From the NCBI GenBank assembly GCA_032252755.1, contig JAVUPY010000059.1, positions 1-64,000 of the forward strand: 64,000 bases of DNA, given 5' to 3'. The notes under the pieces are model-generated. The model was not told the origin of the DNA. It saw only the letters and a list, made by a program, of their open reading frames with translations, and made no database searches. The stretch comes from Terriglobia bacterium (GTDB lineage Bacteria > Acidobacteriota > Terriglobia > Terriglobales > Acidobacteriaceae). A program made the position numbers and the translations under genes. Shown one piece after another: positions 7,854-16,285 of this stretch (position 1 is its first letter; every line of letters begins with the position of its first letter).

Positions 7854-9902
7854 ATGCGGCGGTTCTCATTCCTGATAGTTTTTGTTTTACCCCTGTTTGC
7901 CCTCATCTTTCCCTCCTGCGGCGGCGGCACGCCCAAAGGCAATGTCGTCGCTTCGGTGACCGTGCCCCTCAATACAATCTCCATGAACAGGGGCGATGTC
8001 GTTACTCTCTCTCCCTCGGCAGCCGATAAGAATGGCACCAGCGTCCTCGCCGATTTCACATATTCCTCCGCCAACACCGCCCTGGTCAGCGTCTCGCCGA
8101 ATGGCGCCATGTGCGCTGGCACATGGGACAGCAAATACATCGTTTGCACCAAGGGCCAGAGCACTGGCAGCACCACCGTTACGATCAGTGCAAGCGGGGT
8201 CTCGACAACCGTCACAGTCTATGTGCATGCCACCGTGGACCGGGTTGAGGTTGATCCCATTGGCGCGGATTGCGTGTCTTCCGCAGGCACCCTGCAATTG
8301 ACGGCAAAAGCCTATACCGACGATCCCACTGCCTGCACCGGCGGCCAGACCCCTTGTGAAGTCCCGTCTGACTCGCTCGGAAACTTCGTCTGGAGCGCGG
8401 ATAACACGTCTGTCGTCACCTTCGACAACAACACCAATATCGGTCTTGCCACCGCCGCCACACCGGGCCTCACGAAGGTTCACGCCAGCATCGCTTCCAA
8501 CACCAGCCCCGGCGTTAACTTCACCACCTGCCCCATCGTTTCCTTGAGCATCGCGACTACGAGCGGCGGGACCGCCCCGTTCAGCCTCGCCAAGGGCGGC
8601 ACGCAGTCCCTGGTCGCCACCGCTATCGATTCCAAGAGCACCACTCTCACGAACATCCCCGTAACTTGGGTGTCGTCGCAGAGCTTCGCGCTTTCCATCG
8701 CCCCCGTGGCCTCTACGCCGCAGACCGCCACTGTCACCGCGAACAATCCGGGTACCGCGAGTTTCCTGGCTACTTGCACTCCGCCAAGCTGTAATGTCGG
8801 ATTGAACCCGATCTACAGCAACTTGATGGTTGGGAGCCTGTCGGGTACATCGAATGACACCCTTTACGTCGCGAGCCGCGACTCGTTGCAACTGGTTCCC
8901 ATCGATCTCGCCAATAACAATTCAGTCGGAACCGCAATCACCCTGGGCCAGAAGCCGAATTCGTTCGTTATGTCGCGCGACGGCAACTTCGGTGCGCTGG
9001 GATCCGATTCCAGCAGCGCCATGTCGCTTACCACTTCGTCGAACACCGTCACTAACCTGAATGTCGCCGGCACCATGTTGGGCTATTCGCCTGACAGTTC
9101 CCTCCTTGCGTTTCAGGCGCCTGACCTCGCCGGAGTCGAACTCCTCGGCTCCTCCAACCTTGTGCTTGCCGCGGAATTGCCGTACGACACCAGCAATACC
9201 AACGTGCGCGTCGGCTTCACCCCCGACTCTCACACCGTGTTCATGACCCAGGGCACCAGCCAGTTCGCATACTGGGATCAATCCACGCAGCCACAGACAC
9301 TGACGCTCAGTGGACCTGCGAACGACGTCAACTTCATGGCGACGGGACACGCCGGCTACCTCGCTGGCGGCGCGCCGGGACAGATCACTGCTCGCGCAAC
9401 CTGCGACCCCACCGCCCAGGTTGACAGTAAACCTGCGTCGAACCCGCAGTTCGTTCGCGCCATACCGGACGGCTCGGGAATGCTGGTGCTGGATCCGCCC
9501 AACATCATCGTGCTCTCGCCGGTCTCAGGCGATAACGCCTGCCCCAGCAACGTCCAGTCCAGCGAAAACTCCTACACCACTGGAGTCTCAAACCCAACCC
9601 AGTTCTTCGTCACGCCGGATAGCTCGAAAGCCTTCATCACCGACGGCAGCAAGACCGTGTACATCTTCAACCTGAGTTCGCACACGACCACACCGGTCAC
9701 ACTCAGTGGAGTCAACGCCACCTTCGAGGCCGCCATCACCCTCGACAGCCAGTTCGCCTACATCGGCGCTGATGACGGCAAAGTGCACAAGATCGATCTG
9801 ACATCCGGCACCGACGTCGGCCAGATCGATCCGGGCCTCAAGCAGACCGACAACACCACCCGCGCTCTGCCACACTTCGTGGAATTAAAACACAAGAAAT
9901 AA
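7854..9902 (+). CDS. Large lipoprotein with Ig-like repeats and a beta-propeller-like C-half
   Basis: This 682-residue protein starts at ATG 7854 behind a perfect GGGGAGGA site. A lipoprotein signal ends FALIFPSC-GGG, with the lipidated Cys at residue 22. The N-terminal half (about 30-320) contains Ig-like Big2-type segments such as VPLNTISMNRGDVVTLSPSA and GTSTVTIS-like strands. The C-terminal half (about 335-680) has repeated blocks of the kind SRDGNFGALGSDSS, TPDSHTVFMTQ and TPDSSKAFITDG, typical of YVTN/WD40-like surface propellers. It is probably exported to the outer membrane or cell surface with a binding role. No partner gene is adjacent. Confidence 0.8.
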   Translation: MRRFSFLIVFVLPLFALIFPSCGGGTPKGNVVASVTVPLNTISMNRGDVVTLSPSAADKNGTSVLADFTYSSANTALVSVSPNGAMCAGTWDSKYIVCTKGQSTGSTTVTISASGVSTTVTVYVHATVDRVEVDPIGADCVSSAGTLQLTAKAYTDDPTACTGGQTPCEVPSDSLGNFVWSADNTSVVTFDNNTNIGLATAATPGLTKVHASIASNTSPGVNFTTCPIVSLSIATTSGGTAPFSLAKGGTQSLVATAIDSKSTTLTNIPVTWVSSQSFALSIAPVASTPQTATVTANNPGTASFLATCTPPSCNVGLNPIYSNLMVGSLSGTSNDTLYVASRDSLQLVPIDLANNNSVGTAITLGQKPNSFVMSRDGNFGALGSDSSSAMSLTTSSNTVTNLNVAGTMLGYSPDSSLLAFQAPDLAGVELLGSSNLVLAAELPYDTSNTNVRVGFTPDSHTVFMTQGTSQFAYWDQSTQPQTLTLSGPANDVNFMATGHAGYLAGGAPGQITARATCDPTAQVDSKPASNPQFVRAIPDGSGMLVLDPPNIIVLSPVSGDNACPSNVQSSENSYTTGVSNPTQFFVTPDSSKAFITDGSKTVYIFNLSSHTTTPVTLSGVNATFEAAITLDSQFAYIGADDGKVHKIDLTSGTDVGQIDPGLKQTDNTTRALPHFVELKHKK

Positions 9903-9931
9903 ATCAGGCGGGTGAATAGCGAAAAAGGTAA

Positions 9932-9956
9932 GCCTCGACTGAAGTCGAGGCTTTTG
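9932..9956. terminator. Bidirectional hairpin terminator
   Basis: AGCCTCGACT and AGTCGAGGCT form a near-perfect 10-bp stem with a GA loop, followed by TTTTG on the plus strand. It separates the convergent lipoprotein gene and nusB. Confidence 0.75.
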
Positions 9957-9984
9957 CCTTTGTGATCCTTCGTGTTCTTCGTGG

Positions 9985-10401
9985 TTAAACCCGCTGTTCC
10001 AGTTCTTTCGCAACGCTGTCTAGCACTCCGTTGATGAACTGGACCGACTCCGGAGACGAGTAGCGCCGAGCAATTTCCAGCGCTTCGTTGATTACGACCG
10101 GACGCGGAGTTTTGGGGAAGCCAACAAATTCCGCCACACCCGCACGAAGAATGTTGCGGTCCACCGTGGCCATCCGATCCATCCGCCAGTGCTGCGCGTG
10201 CTTTTCAATCAGCGAATCGATCTCTTCGCGTCGCTCCATCGCTGTCCGGAACAAATCCTGCGCGAAACCTTTGACCGCATCGTCGAGGTCTTCCCGCTCT
10301 TCCCAGAATGTCTTCTCAACCTGCTCCGAAGATTGCCGCGCCATGTCGGATTGGAACAGCATCTGCAACGCCAGTTCCCGGGATTTCCGCCGCGTGCCCA
10401 T
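9985..10401 (-). CDS. nusB: Transcription antitermination factor NusB
   Basis: This 138-residue all-helical RNA-binding protein joins the rRNA antitermination complex with NusE (S10). The ATG at 10401 gives MGTRRKSRELALQMLFQSDM, the family start, behind AAGGTGAAA. VDRNILRAGVAEF and PRPVVINEALEIARRYSSPESVQFINGVLD are conserved NusB blocks. The longer frame starting at 10506 runs inside ribH and is not used. It lies 8 bp after the lumazine synthase stop, the common ribH-nusB order. Confidence 0.96.
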   Translation of the reverse strand: MGTRRKSRELALQMLFQSDMARQSSEQVEKTFWEEREDLDDAVKGFAQDLFRTAMERREEIDSLIEKHAQHWRMDRMATVDRNILRAGVAEFVGFPKTPRPVVINEALEIARRYSSPESVQFINGVLDSVAKELEQRV

Positions 10402-10409
10402 TTTCACCT

Positions 10410-11276
10410 TCACTGTGCCGGCGCGCTCTTGGCCTGCTTGCGCGACTTCCTTCCCGTTTTCTTCTTCAACACCGCCATCTCGACCGCCGCCAGCGCCGCT
10501 TCCCAACCCTTGTTGCCGGCCTTCAGACCCGCACGATCGATTGCCTGCTCGAGCGTATCGCAGGTAAGCACGCCGAAACCGATCGGCACGCCTGTCTCCT
10601 GCGTCGCCTGCCCAATACCACGAGTGACCTCGTTGGCAATGACTTCGTAGTGCAGCGTATCCCCCCGCAGCAGACAGCCGAGTGTTACGACTGCATTGTA
10701 CTTGCCGGTTTCGGCCAGCGTCCTTGCCGCACCGGGAATCTCGAATGCTCCCGGAACGCGAACGATCTCAATATGCTCGCGCTTCACTCCTGCCTGCTTC
10801 AGCGCGATCAGAGCCCCGGAAAGCAGCCGCTCGGTGATGAACGAGTTGAATCGCGAAACCACCAGCGCAAACTTCATTCCCGCGCCACTCACTTCGGCCT
10901 CGACGTTCTTGTGTCGCCAGTCCTCGTTGTACGAAAACACCGCAAGGTGCCCAAGAGCCAGCGGCAACTCGAGCGTGAACATCCGCGCACCCCAGTCGTG
11001 GTCCGCGATCTCCTCCGCAACCTTGAAGCTGTGCTCTTTCGCGTACTGGTACACGGTATCCGCATTATCGACTTCAATCACCAGGTCGGCATTCGGAAAT
11101 CCTTCCCCCATGCCGATCTCAACGCCCGACTCCGGCGCCTCAAACTTGATGCCCTTGCTCCGCCGCCCATCCCAGGATTCACCAATCGCAAACCCGAGCG
11201 CCCGAAAATACCCATCGAGCACCTTGTAGTCCTCTTCGCGTTTGCAGAAAAACAATCTATGAAATGTCTTGATCAT
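10410..11276 (-). CDS. ribH: VOC-domain / 6,7-dimethyl-8-ribityllumazine synthase fusion
   Basis: The 288-residue frame has two parts. Residues ~130-272 are lumazine synthase, which condenses 5-amino-6-ribitylaminouracil with dihydroxybutanone phosphate in riboflavin synthesis: MKFALVVSRFNSFITERLL, VPGAFEIPGAARTLAETGKYNAVVTLGCLLRGDTLHYE and PIGFGVLTCDTLEQAIDRAG. Residues 1-~122, from MIKTFHRLFFCKREEDYKVL through the alternating beta-strand pattern to HDWGARMFTLELPLALGHL, resemble a glyoxalase/VOC half-barrel. Known RibH proteins begin near the second part. No stop separates them; an internal ATG at MKFALVV would remove the first RibH strand. A basic KKKTGRKSRKQAK tail is present. It is coupled to nusB. 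Confidence 0.85.
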   Translation of the reverse strand: MIKTFHRLFFCKREEDYKVLDGYFRALGFAIGESWDGRRSKGIKFEAPESGVEIGMGEGFPNADLVIEVDNADTVYQYAKEHSFKVAEEIADHDWGARMFTLELPLALGHLAVFSYNEDWRHKNVEAEVSGAGMKFALVVSRFNSFITERLLSGALIALKQAGVKREHIEIVRVPGAFEIPGAARTLAETGKYNAVVTLGCLLRGDTLHYEVIANEVTRGIGQATQETGVPIGFGVLTCDTLEQAIDRAGLKAGNKGWEAALAAVEMAVLKKKTGRKSRKQAKSAPAQ

Positions 11277-11318
11277 TACGAGTCACCGCCGGATGTGCCG
11301 CGCATCTGCCATTCGTGC

Positions 11319-11348
11319 CCCACATCTGCCGCAGTCAGCAGATGTGGG
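11319..11348. repeat. Intergenic palindrome, family B (CCCACATCTGC)
   Basis: CCCACATCTGC (11319-11329) and GCAGATGTGGG (11338-11348) form a perfect 11-bp inverted repeat. The same arms occur at 22309 and 28635. Outer flanks GTGCC echo family A. Confidence 0.85.
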
Positions 11349-11422
11349 CTTGGGATGTGGGTTCAGGCAACTCAATCGTAACAGGTGGGGAAAGATCGAG
11401 CCATCAAATCGAGCCCTGCAGA

Positions 11423-11487
11423 TCGTGCCATCGTGCGATCGAAAATCCGATCTTCAATGGCACGATGGCACGATCGCCCGATGGCAC
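11423..11487. repeat. Intergenic repeat, family C (GGCACGATGG)
   Basis: Inverted and direct copies of TCGTGCCATCGTGCGATCG and CGATGGCACGATGGCACGAT, then CGCCCGATGGCAC, form a hairpin-capable block just after the crotonase stop. Related copies occur at 7513-7550, 7726-7762 and 21078-21116. Confidence 0.7.
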
Positions 11488-11492
11488 ATTTC

Positions 11493-12296
11493 TTACTTTC
11501 CTTTGAACTGTGCGGCTCTCTTCTCAAGGAACGCCTTCGTTCCCTCGTTCTTGTCTTCCGTTGAGCAGCACAGCCCAAACAGCGACGCCTCCAGGAAGAG
11601 GCCTTCCTGCAGCGTCATCTCCATGCCTTTATTCACGGCCTCGATCACGTACTTGCAGGCGAGCGGACCGTTCGCCATGATCTTCGCCGCCAGTGCCTCC
11701 GCGCGCGGAATCAACTCGCCCAGCGGCACTACTTCATTCACCAATCCGATGCGGTAAGCCTCTTGTGCCGTGACCATGTCGCCACTCAACAGGATCTGCT
11801 GCGCGATGCCCTTACCGACAAGCCTCGGCAATCTCTGCGTTCCACCGTATCCGGGAATGATCCCCAGTTTCACTTCGGGCTGTCCGAACTTCGCGTTCTC
11901 GCTAGCCAGGCGCATTGTGCACGCCATCGCCAGTTCGCACCCGCCGCCCAGCGCGAAGCCGTTCACGCACGCAATCACCGGCTTCCCACAGTTCTCGATC
12001 AGGTCGTACACAGCCTGCCCTGCTCGCGCATACTCCGCGCCATCGACCGGACTCAGTGTCGCAAGTTCGTTGATATCGGCTCCGGCGACGAATGCTTTTT
12101 CGCCTTCACCGGTCAGAATCGCCAGTCGTATCTCGTCACTGTCCCGAACCTCGGTAAATGCCGACCGCAACTCCGCAATCGTCGCCCGGTTCAGCGCATT
12201 CAAAACCTTCGGCCGCGACACCGTCACATAAGCAATTCCGTTCTTCTTTTCCAGCTTAAGATTTTCAAACGTAGGAAGATTTGCCGTAGTAGCCAT
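11493..12296 (-). CDS. Enoyl-CoA hydratase/crotonase family
   Basis: The 267-residue product has the crotonase fold. The oxyanion-hole segments GEKAFVAGADINEL and NGFALGGGCELAMAC, plus QPEVKLGIIPGYGGTQRLPR, carry both catalytic glutamates of true enoyl-CoA hydratases. It probably hydrates crotonyl-CoA or a similar short enoyl-CoA. It lies in the same direction as a 3-hydroxyacyl-CoA dehydrogenase and a thiolase, with one small membrane gene between, which points to four-carbon acyl-CoA metabolism (beta-oxidation or butyryl-CoA synthesis). No acyl-CoA dehydrogenase is present. Confidence 0.93.
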   Translation of the reverse strand: MATTANLPTFENLKLEKKNGIAYVTVSRPKVLNALNRATIAELRSAFTEVRDSDEIRLAILTGEGEKAFVAGADINELATLSPVDGAEYARAGQAVYDLIENCGKPVIACVNGFALGGGCELAMACTMRLASENAKFGQPEVKLGIIPGYGGTQRLPRLVGKGIAQQILLSGDMVTAQEAYRIGLVNEVVPLGELIPRAEALAAKIMANGPLACKYVIEAVNKGMEMTLQEGLFLEASLFGLCCSTEDKNEGTKAFLEKRAAQFKGK

Positions 12297-12322
12297 ATTT
12301 CTCCATTAGCAATCAGGAAGGA

Positions 12323-12748
12323 TCACACCGTTTTCTTAAACAAAACCGAGTCGTCCTGCTGAATCGTTTTCCACGACTCCGGACGGCTCAGTAGATGCAG
12401 TAATACGGTCACGAAGAAAAGCAGAGGGCCCACCCACGATCCCCAGCCAACGTCAGTCTGCTTGTATACGAGGGCCCAGTACGAAATTCCGAGGCAGAGA
12501 ACATTTACCACCAGGCCGGCCCACCAACCCCAACGCTCGCGCCGCCACACTCCGATCAGCGGCGCAAGGAAGAAAAACGAAACGGCAATCGCTATGGTCC
12601 CGTGTCTCGCGACAGTCGAGGCCTCACCGAAATCCGCCGACCGTGGAGACCGCGACATCGCAAAGAGGTACATTCCCGACACAAAAAACATCAGAAAGAT
12701 CAGGAACTGCATGAACTCGAGCGCTTTGAAAAGGTAGCGATTCGCCAT
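12323..12748 (-). CDS. Small four-helix membrane protein, unknown function
   Basis: The 141-residue protein has about four hydrophobic segments: FMQFLIFLMFFVSGMYLFAM, TIAIAVSFFFLAPLIGVW, WWAGLVVNVLCLGISYWALV and WVGPLLFFVTVLLHLL. It starts at ATG 12748. It sits between the hydroxyacyl-CoA dehydrogenase and the crotonase on the same strand, but nothing in its sequence links it to CoA metabolism. I do not recognise the family. Confidence 0.75.
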   Translation of the reverse strand: MANRYLFKALEFMQFLIFLMFFVSGMYLFAMSRSPRSADFGEASTVARHGTIAIAVSFFFLAPLIGVWRRERWGWWAGLVVNVLCLGISYWALVYKQTDVGWGSWVGPLLFFVTVLLHLLSRPESWKTIQQDDSVLFKKTV

Positions 12749-12803
12749 TCACGGTCCTCCCGGCTTACAACCGGTCACAGCAACGCCTCGGGGATCACGC
12801 GTA

Positions 12804-13703
12804 TTATGCGCTTTTTCCCTGCAAAGCGGCATCCTGCGGTACCGGCTTCTCAGGATTCGACCAGTCATAGAAGCCCTTGCCGCTCTTCTTGCCGTACCAT
12901 CCTGCCATGACCATCCGCTTCAGCAGCGGCGGTGACGCAAATCGGCGCTCCTTGAACTCGTCGAACATTACGTGCGTGATGTAATACGTCGTGTCCAGTC
13001 CCACGAAGTCCAGCAACGTGAACGGCCCCATCGGATACCCGCAGCCCTTCATCATCGCCAGATCGATATCCGCAATCGACCCCACTCCCTCTTCGTAGGC
13101 CCGCACGGCATCCAGCATATAAGGCACCAGCAGCCGATTCACAATGAACCCGGTCTTATCACTCGTCCGCACCGGCGTCTTGCCTACCTTCGTGCCGAAT
13201 TCATACGCCGCTTCGAACACCGCATTATCGGTCGCAATCGTACGCGCGACTTCCACGAGCGCCATCAGCGGCACCGGATTAAAGAAGTGCAGCCCGACGA
13301 ACCGGTCCGGACGCTTCGTCGCCGTCATCACCTCGGTCACCGAAATCGATGATGTGTTCGTGGCGAAGATCGCATCCTTCTTTACGATGCCGTCCAGTTT
13401 CGCGAACATCTTCTTCTTCTCGTCGATGTTCTCGATGATGGCCTCGATGACAATGTCGCAGTCCGCCAGGTCCTCAATCTTCAGAGTTCCCTTCAACCGG
13501 CCGCGGATCGTCGCCGCAGGTTCTTTTAGCTTGCCCTTCTCTTCGAACTTCGCCAGCGACTTCTCGATCGAGCCGAACCCTTTATCCAGAAACCGCTGCT
13601 CGGCCTCGAGCACCGTGACGTGGAATCCCGCCGTCGCCGAAACCTGCGCAATACCCGACCCCATCAATCCACAACCCACCACGCCAACTTTCTTGATGTC
13701 CAC
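12804..13703 (-). CDS. hbd: 3-hydroxybutyryl-CoA dehydrogenase
   Basis: The 299-residue NAD(P)-dependent enzyme oxidises 3-hydroxyacyl-CoA or reduces acetoacetyl-CoA. A GTG start at 13703 follows the strong site GGAGGAAGC and gives MDIKKVGVVGCGLMGSGIAQ, the Rossmann GxGxxG motif; the upstream ATG is rejected. NTSSISVTEV, GLHFFNPVPLMALVEVARTI (catalytic His/Glu region) and DKTGFIVNRLLVPYMLDAVR are standard. It lies 16 bp after the thiolase, so the two form an operon. Confidence 0.95.
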   Translation of the reverse strand: MDIKKVGVVGCGLMGSGIAQVSATAGFHVTVLEAEQRFLDKGFGSIEKSLAKFEEKGKLKEPAATIRGRLKGTLKIEDLADCDIVIEAIIENIDEKKKMFAKLDGIVKKDAIFATNTSSISVTEVMTATKRPDRFVGLHFFNPVPLMALVEVARTIATDNAVFEAAYEFGTKVGKTPVRTSDKTGFIVNRLLVPYMLDAVRAYEEGVGSIADIDLAMMKGCGYPMGPFTLLDFVGLDTTYYITHVMFDEFKERRFASPPLLKRMVMAGWYGKKSGKGFYDWSNPEKPVPQDAALQGKSA

Positions 13704-13719
13704 GCTTCCTCCGTCGCAG

Positions 13720-14922
13720 TTATGATTTCGAATTCTCCACAATCAACGCAATTCCCTGCCCGCCGCCAATACAAGCGGTAGCCAGCCCAAACTTCCCATT
13801 CCGCCGCTTCAACTCATACAGCAGCGTCAGAACGATTCTCGTCCCCGTCGCTCCCAGCGGATGGCCCAGCGCAATCGCTCCACCGTTCACGTTTACTTTT
13901 TCGCGATCGAGCCCCAACTCTTTTTCCACTGCCAGGTACTGCGCTGCAAACGCTTCGTTGACTTCGATCAGGTCCATGTCCTCGAGTTTCAGTCCAGCTT
14001 TTTTCAGCGCTGTGCGTGAAGCAGGCACCGGACCCGACCCCATGATTCGCGGGTCGACCCCAGCGATGCCCCAGGCGATGATTCGCCCCAAAGGCTTTGC
14101 ACCGTGCTTTTGAGCGTCTTCCACGGGCATCAGCACCACCGCCGCGCCGCCATCCACGATCCCGCTAGCGTTTCCCGCTGTAACCGTGCCGCTCTTACCA
14201 AAGGCCGGGCGCAGCTTTTTCAATTGCTCGATCGTCGTCTCCGGGCGCAAATGGTCATCCTTCTCGAACATCTCTCCCGTCGGTTCGCCGCGCTTGTTGC
14301 GCATGGGAACCGGCGTTATCTCCTCCGCCAACCTGCACGCCTTTTGCGCCTCGCCCGCAAGTTTCTGCGACCGCAGCGCGAACTCATCCATGTGCTCCCG
14401 CGTGATCCCCTGCTGGTCGGCGTACAACTCCGCCGTCTGCGCCATGTACAACCCGCACTGGCTGTCATGCAGTGCCACCATCAGCGAGTCTTCCAACTTG
14501 CCCTCGCCCAACCCGACGCCCCAGCGCATGCCGTGAATCGTGTGCGGCGCCTGAGACATCGATTCCATCCCGCCCGCCAGCACCGTTCGCGCTTCGCCCA
14601 ACTGAATCATCTGCGCGCCCGTGACGATCGACTGGATTCCCGAGCCGCAGATGCGGTTCACCGTCAACGCCGGCGTCTCCACCGGCAACCCCGCCTTGAG
14701 AGCCACGTGACGCGCCCCATACAGCGCGTCGCCCGAGGTCTGCTGCGCGTTCCCGAAAACGGCGTGATCAATCTCCGCCGCGTCCACGCCCGCGCGCTTC
14801 ATCGCTTCCACGCTAGCAATCGCTCCGAGTTCCTGCGCGGTGTAGTCGCGCAGGGCCCCACAATAGCGCCCCATTGGAGTGCGGGCGCCGGCAACAATGG
14901 CGATATCCGAAGGCTGCAACAT
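13720..14922 (-). CDS. Acetyl-CoA acetyltransferase (thiolase)
   Basis: The 400-residue thiolase condenses or cleaves acetoacetyl-CoA. The ATG at 14922 gives MLQPSDIAIVAGARTPMGRY; a longer frame upstream reads through a palindromic repeat and is not used. The nucleophile lies in VNRICGSGIQS, and the C-terminal catalytic parts GGAIALGHPLGATG and ATACIGGGQGIA are intact. It heads the thiolase-hydroxybutyryl-CoA dehydrogenase-crotonase run. Confidence 0.95.
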   Translation of the reverse strand: MLQPSDIAIVAGARTPMGRYCGALRDYTAQELGAIASVEAMKRAGVDAAEIDHAVFGNAQQTSGDALYGARHVALKAGLPVETPALTVNRICGSGIQSIVTGAQMIQLGEARTVLAGGMESMSQAPHTIHGMRWGVGLGEGKLEDSLMVALHDSQCGLYMAQTAELYADQQGITREHMDEFALRSQKLAGEAQKACRLAEEITPVPMRNKRGEPTGEMFEKDDHLRPETTIEQLKKLRPAFGKSGTVTAGNASGIVDGGAAVVLMPVEDAQKHGAKPLGRIIAWGIAGVDPRIMGSGPVPASRTALKKAGLKLEDMDLIEVNEAFAAQYLAVEKELGLDREKVNVNGGAIALGHPLGATGTRIVLTLLYELKRRNGKFGLATACIGGGQGIALIVENSKS

Positions 14923-14960
14923 AAAGACTCTACAAATCGATTCCGAACTGACGCAGGGTT

Positions 14961-14996
14961 GTGCCCTGCCCTTCTCGCGAAGCAAGAGGGTGGGGC
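14961..14996. repeat. Intergenic palindrome, family A
   Basis: GTGCCCTGCCCTTCTCGCGA and AGCAAGAGGGTGGGGC form an imperfect inverted repeat between the divergent thiolase and the small gene at 15103. It nearly duplicates the copy at 2316. Confidence 0.8.
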
Positions 14997-15102
14997 AATC
15001 ATCCCTAAACAAAACTAATGAGTGTATCAGTGCGGAAACTGTGGGTAAACTTGAGCAACTAGCAAACACAACCGCGAATCGGAATAGGAGAGTAGTAAGC
15101 GC

Positions 15103-15375
15103 ATGAGCCGGCTCTTCGAATCATTCGAGTACTTAAACCGAGGGTGGGATGCCAGAGCATTGGAAAACATCTCGCTCCGAAAGGCATTCCTGTTTGTTGT
15201 AGTTTTTCTGTTTGTGCTGGGCATGGCATTCGGAATGACATTGTTTGCTGTCCTTCGCCTGCATCACTTCGATGTGCTACATACGCTTGCTAACCTCGTC
15301 TACCTCTTCATCGCTTATCGCTACGTACGACTTATCTATCGGCGTCTGGGGCAGGAGTCCGCGGCAACCGGCTAA
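15103..15375 (+). CDS. Small two-helix membrane protein, unknown
   Basis: The 90-residue protein has two hydrophobic segments, AFLFVVVFLFVLGMAFGMTL and HTLANLVYLFIAYRYV. An AGGAGAG site precedes the ATG at 15103. It opens away from the thiolase and is followed by a hairpin. No family recognised. Confidence 0.6.
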   Translation: MSRLFESFEYLNRGWDARALENISLRKAFLFVVVFLFVLGMAFGMTLFAVLRLHHFDVLHTLANLVYLFIAYRYVRLIYRRLGQESAATG

Positions 15376-15388
15376 CTCGCATGTAATA

Positions 15389-15414
15389 ACAGCCCCGGTC
15401 ATCGCCGAGGCTGT
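15389..15414. terminator. Weak hairpin between convergent genes
   Basis: ACAGCCccGG and gCCGaGGCTGT pair around TCATC. There is no clear T-run on either strand, so termination is only a suggestion from its position between convergent genes. Confidence 0.4.
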
Positions 15415-15442
15415 CATCCGTCTCCCTGACTTTTGATCCCAA

Positions 15443-16030
15443 TTAGTGCCTTACCTGCCGGTCGTGTTTCTGCCGGTAGATGTGGCGCGAAATCTTGTTC
15501 TGCTGGTGGTTCACTCGTGCCCGCTCGCCCGGCGTTAGAGTTCCACCGTTCGCGTACCGGTCGCGTGCGACTTCGCGGTTGATGTGCTTCTGCTGGTTCT
15601 CCATCCGAGCCGCTTCCGCCGGGGTCAACGAACCGCTCTTGATCCCTTGCCCGATGCGCTCCTGCTGTAGCCGCTGGCGCTGTCCAACTTCACTCTTCGG
15701 ATTTACGTTCTGAAGCTGCGCGGCGTGCTTCTGGTTATAAATCTGTTTTGACAGGTGGCTCTGCTGTTTGCGAACGCGCGCCCGCTCTGCCGCCGTGAAG
15801 GTCCCGTCGGACTTCATGCGGTTCTCTTCGCGATTGATCCGGGTTTCTTTCTTCTCCAAATGTGTGGCTTCACCCGCCGTAAGCGAACCGTTCTCGATAC
15901 CGTTCCCGATGCGCTGCTGCTGGTTATCTTTCCGCTGATTGATCACGGGCGAGGGGGCCTGCGCCATCGCGCCGATGGAAATCGCACTCAAAGCCACCGT
16001 GAAGATGGCACTCTTCCATACAAATTTCAT
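15443..16030 (-). CDS. Secreted basic protein with an internal duplication
   Basis: The 195-residue product starts at ATG 16030 with a cleavable signal, MKFVWKSAIFTVALSAISIG ending near AMAQA. The mature part is two copies of a ~65-residue unit: RIGNGIENGSLTAGEATHLE..RINREENRM..GTFTAAERARV and RIGQGIKSGSLTPAEAARME..HINREVARD..GTLTPGERARV. Both are rich in Gln, Arg and Lys and are predicted helical. It is probably periplasmic. I recognise the RxxxGIxxGxLTxxEA pattern from uncharacterised proteins only; metal or nucleic-acid binding would be speculation. Confidence 0.75.
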   Translation of the reverse strand: MKFVWKSAIFTVALSAISIGAMAQAPSPVINQRKDNQQQRIGNGIENGSLTAGEATHLEKKETRINREENRMKSDGTFTAAERARVRKQQSHLSKQIYNQKHAAQLQNVNPKSEVGQRQRLQQERIGQGIKSGSLTPAEAARMENQQKHINREVARDRYANGGTLTPGERARVNHQQNKISRHIYRQKHDRQVRH

Positions 16031-16285
16031 ATCGTCTCCGTCGTCTCCAGGTCCGTTGAACTGCCGGCCTGCCGCCGTTTCCCGGCGTGTCACCGCAAGC
16101 AAACACGAGTATCCAAGGAAAGTTGCTGGATGAGGAGGTTACTTTCGGGGAGGTTATTTTGGGCATTGGACGCAGACTGCAACTAACCCAGCATCACGCG
16201 TTCTTTAACCCCGGAAGCACGAAGAATTCTGATCAAGAACCTTCGTGTCTTAATGACTTCCTGGTTTTCTTCTTTTTTCCCAGCT

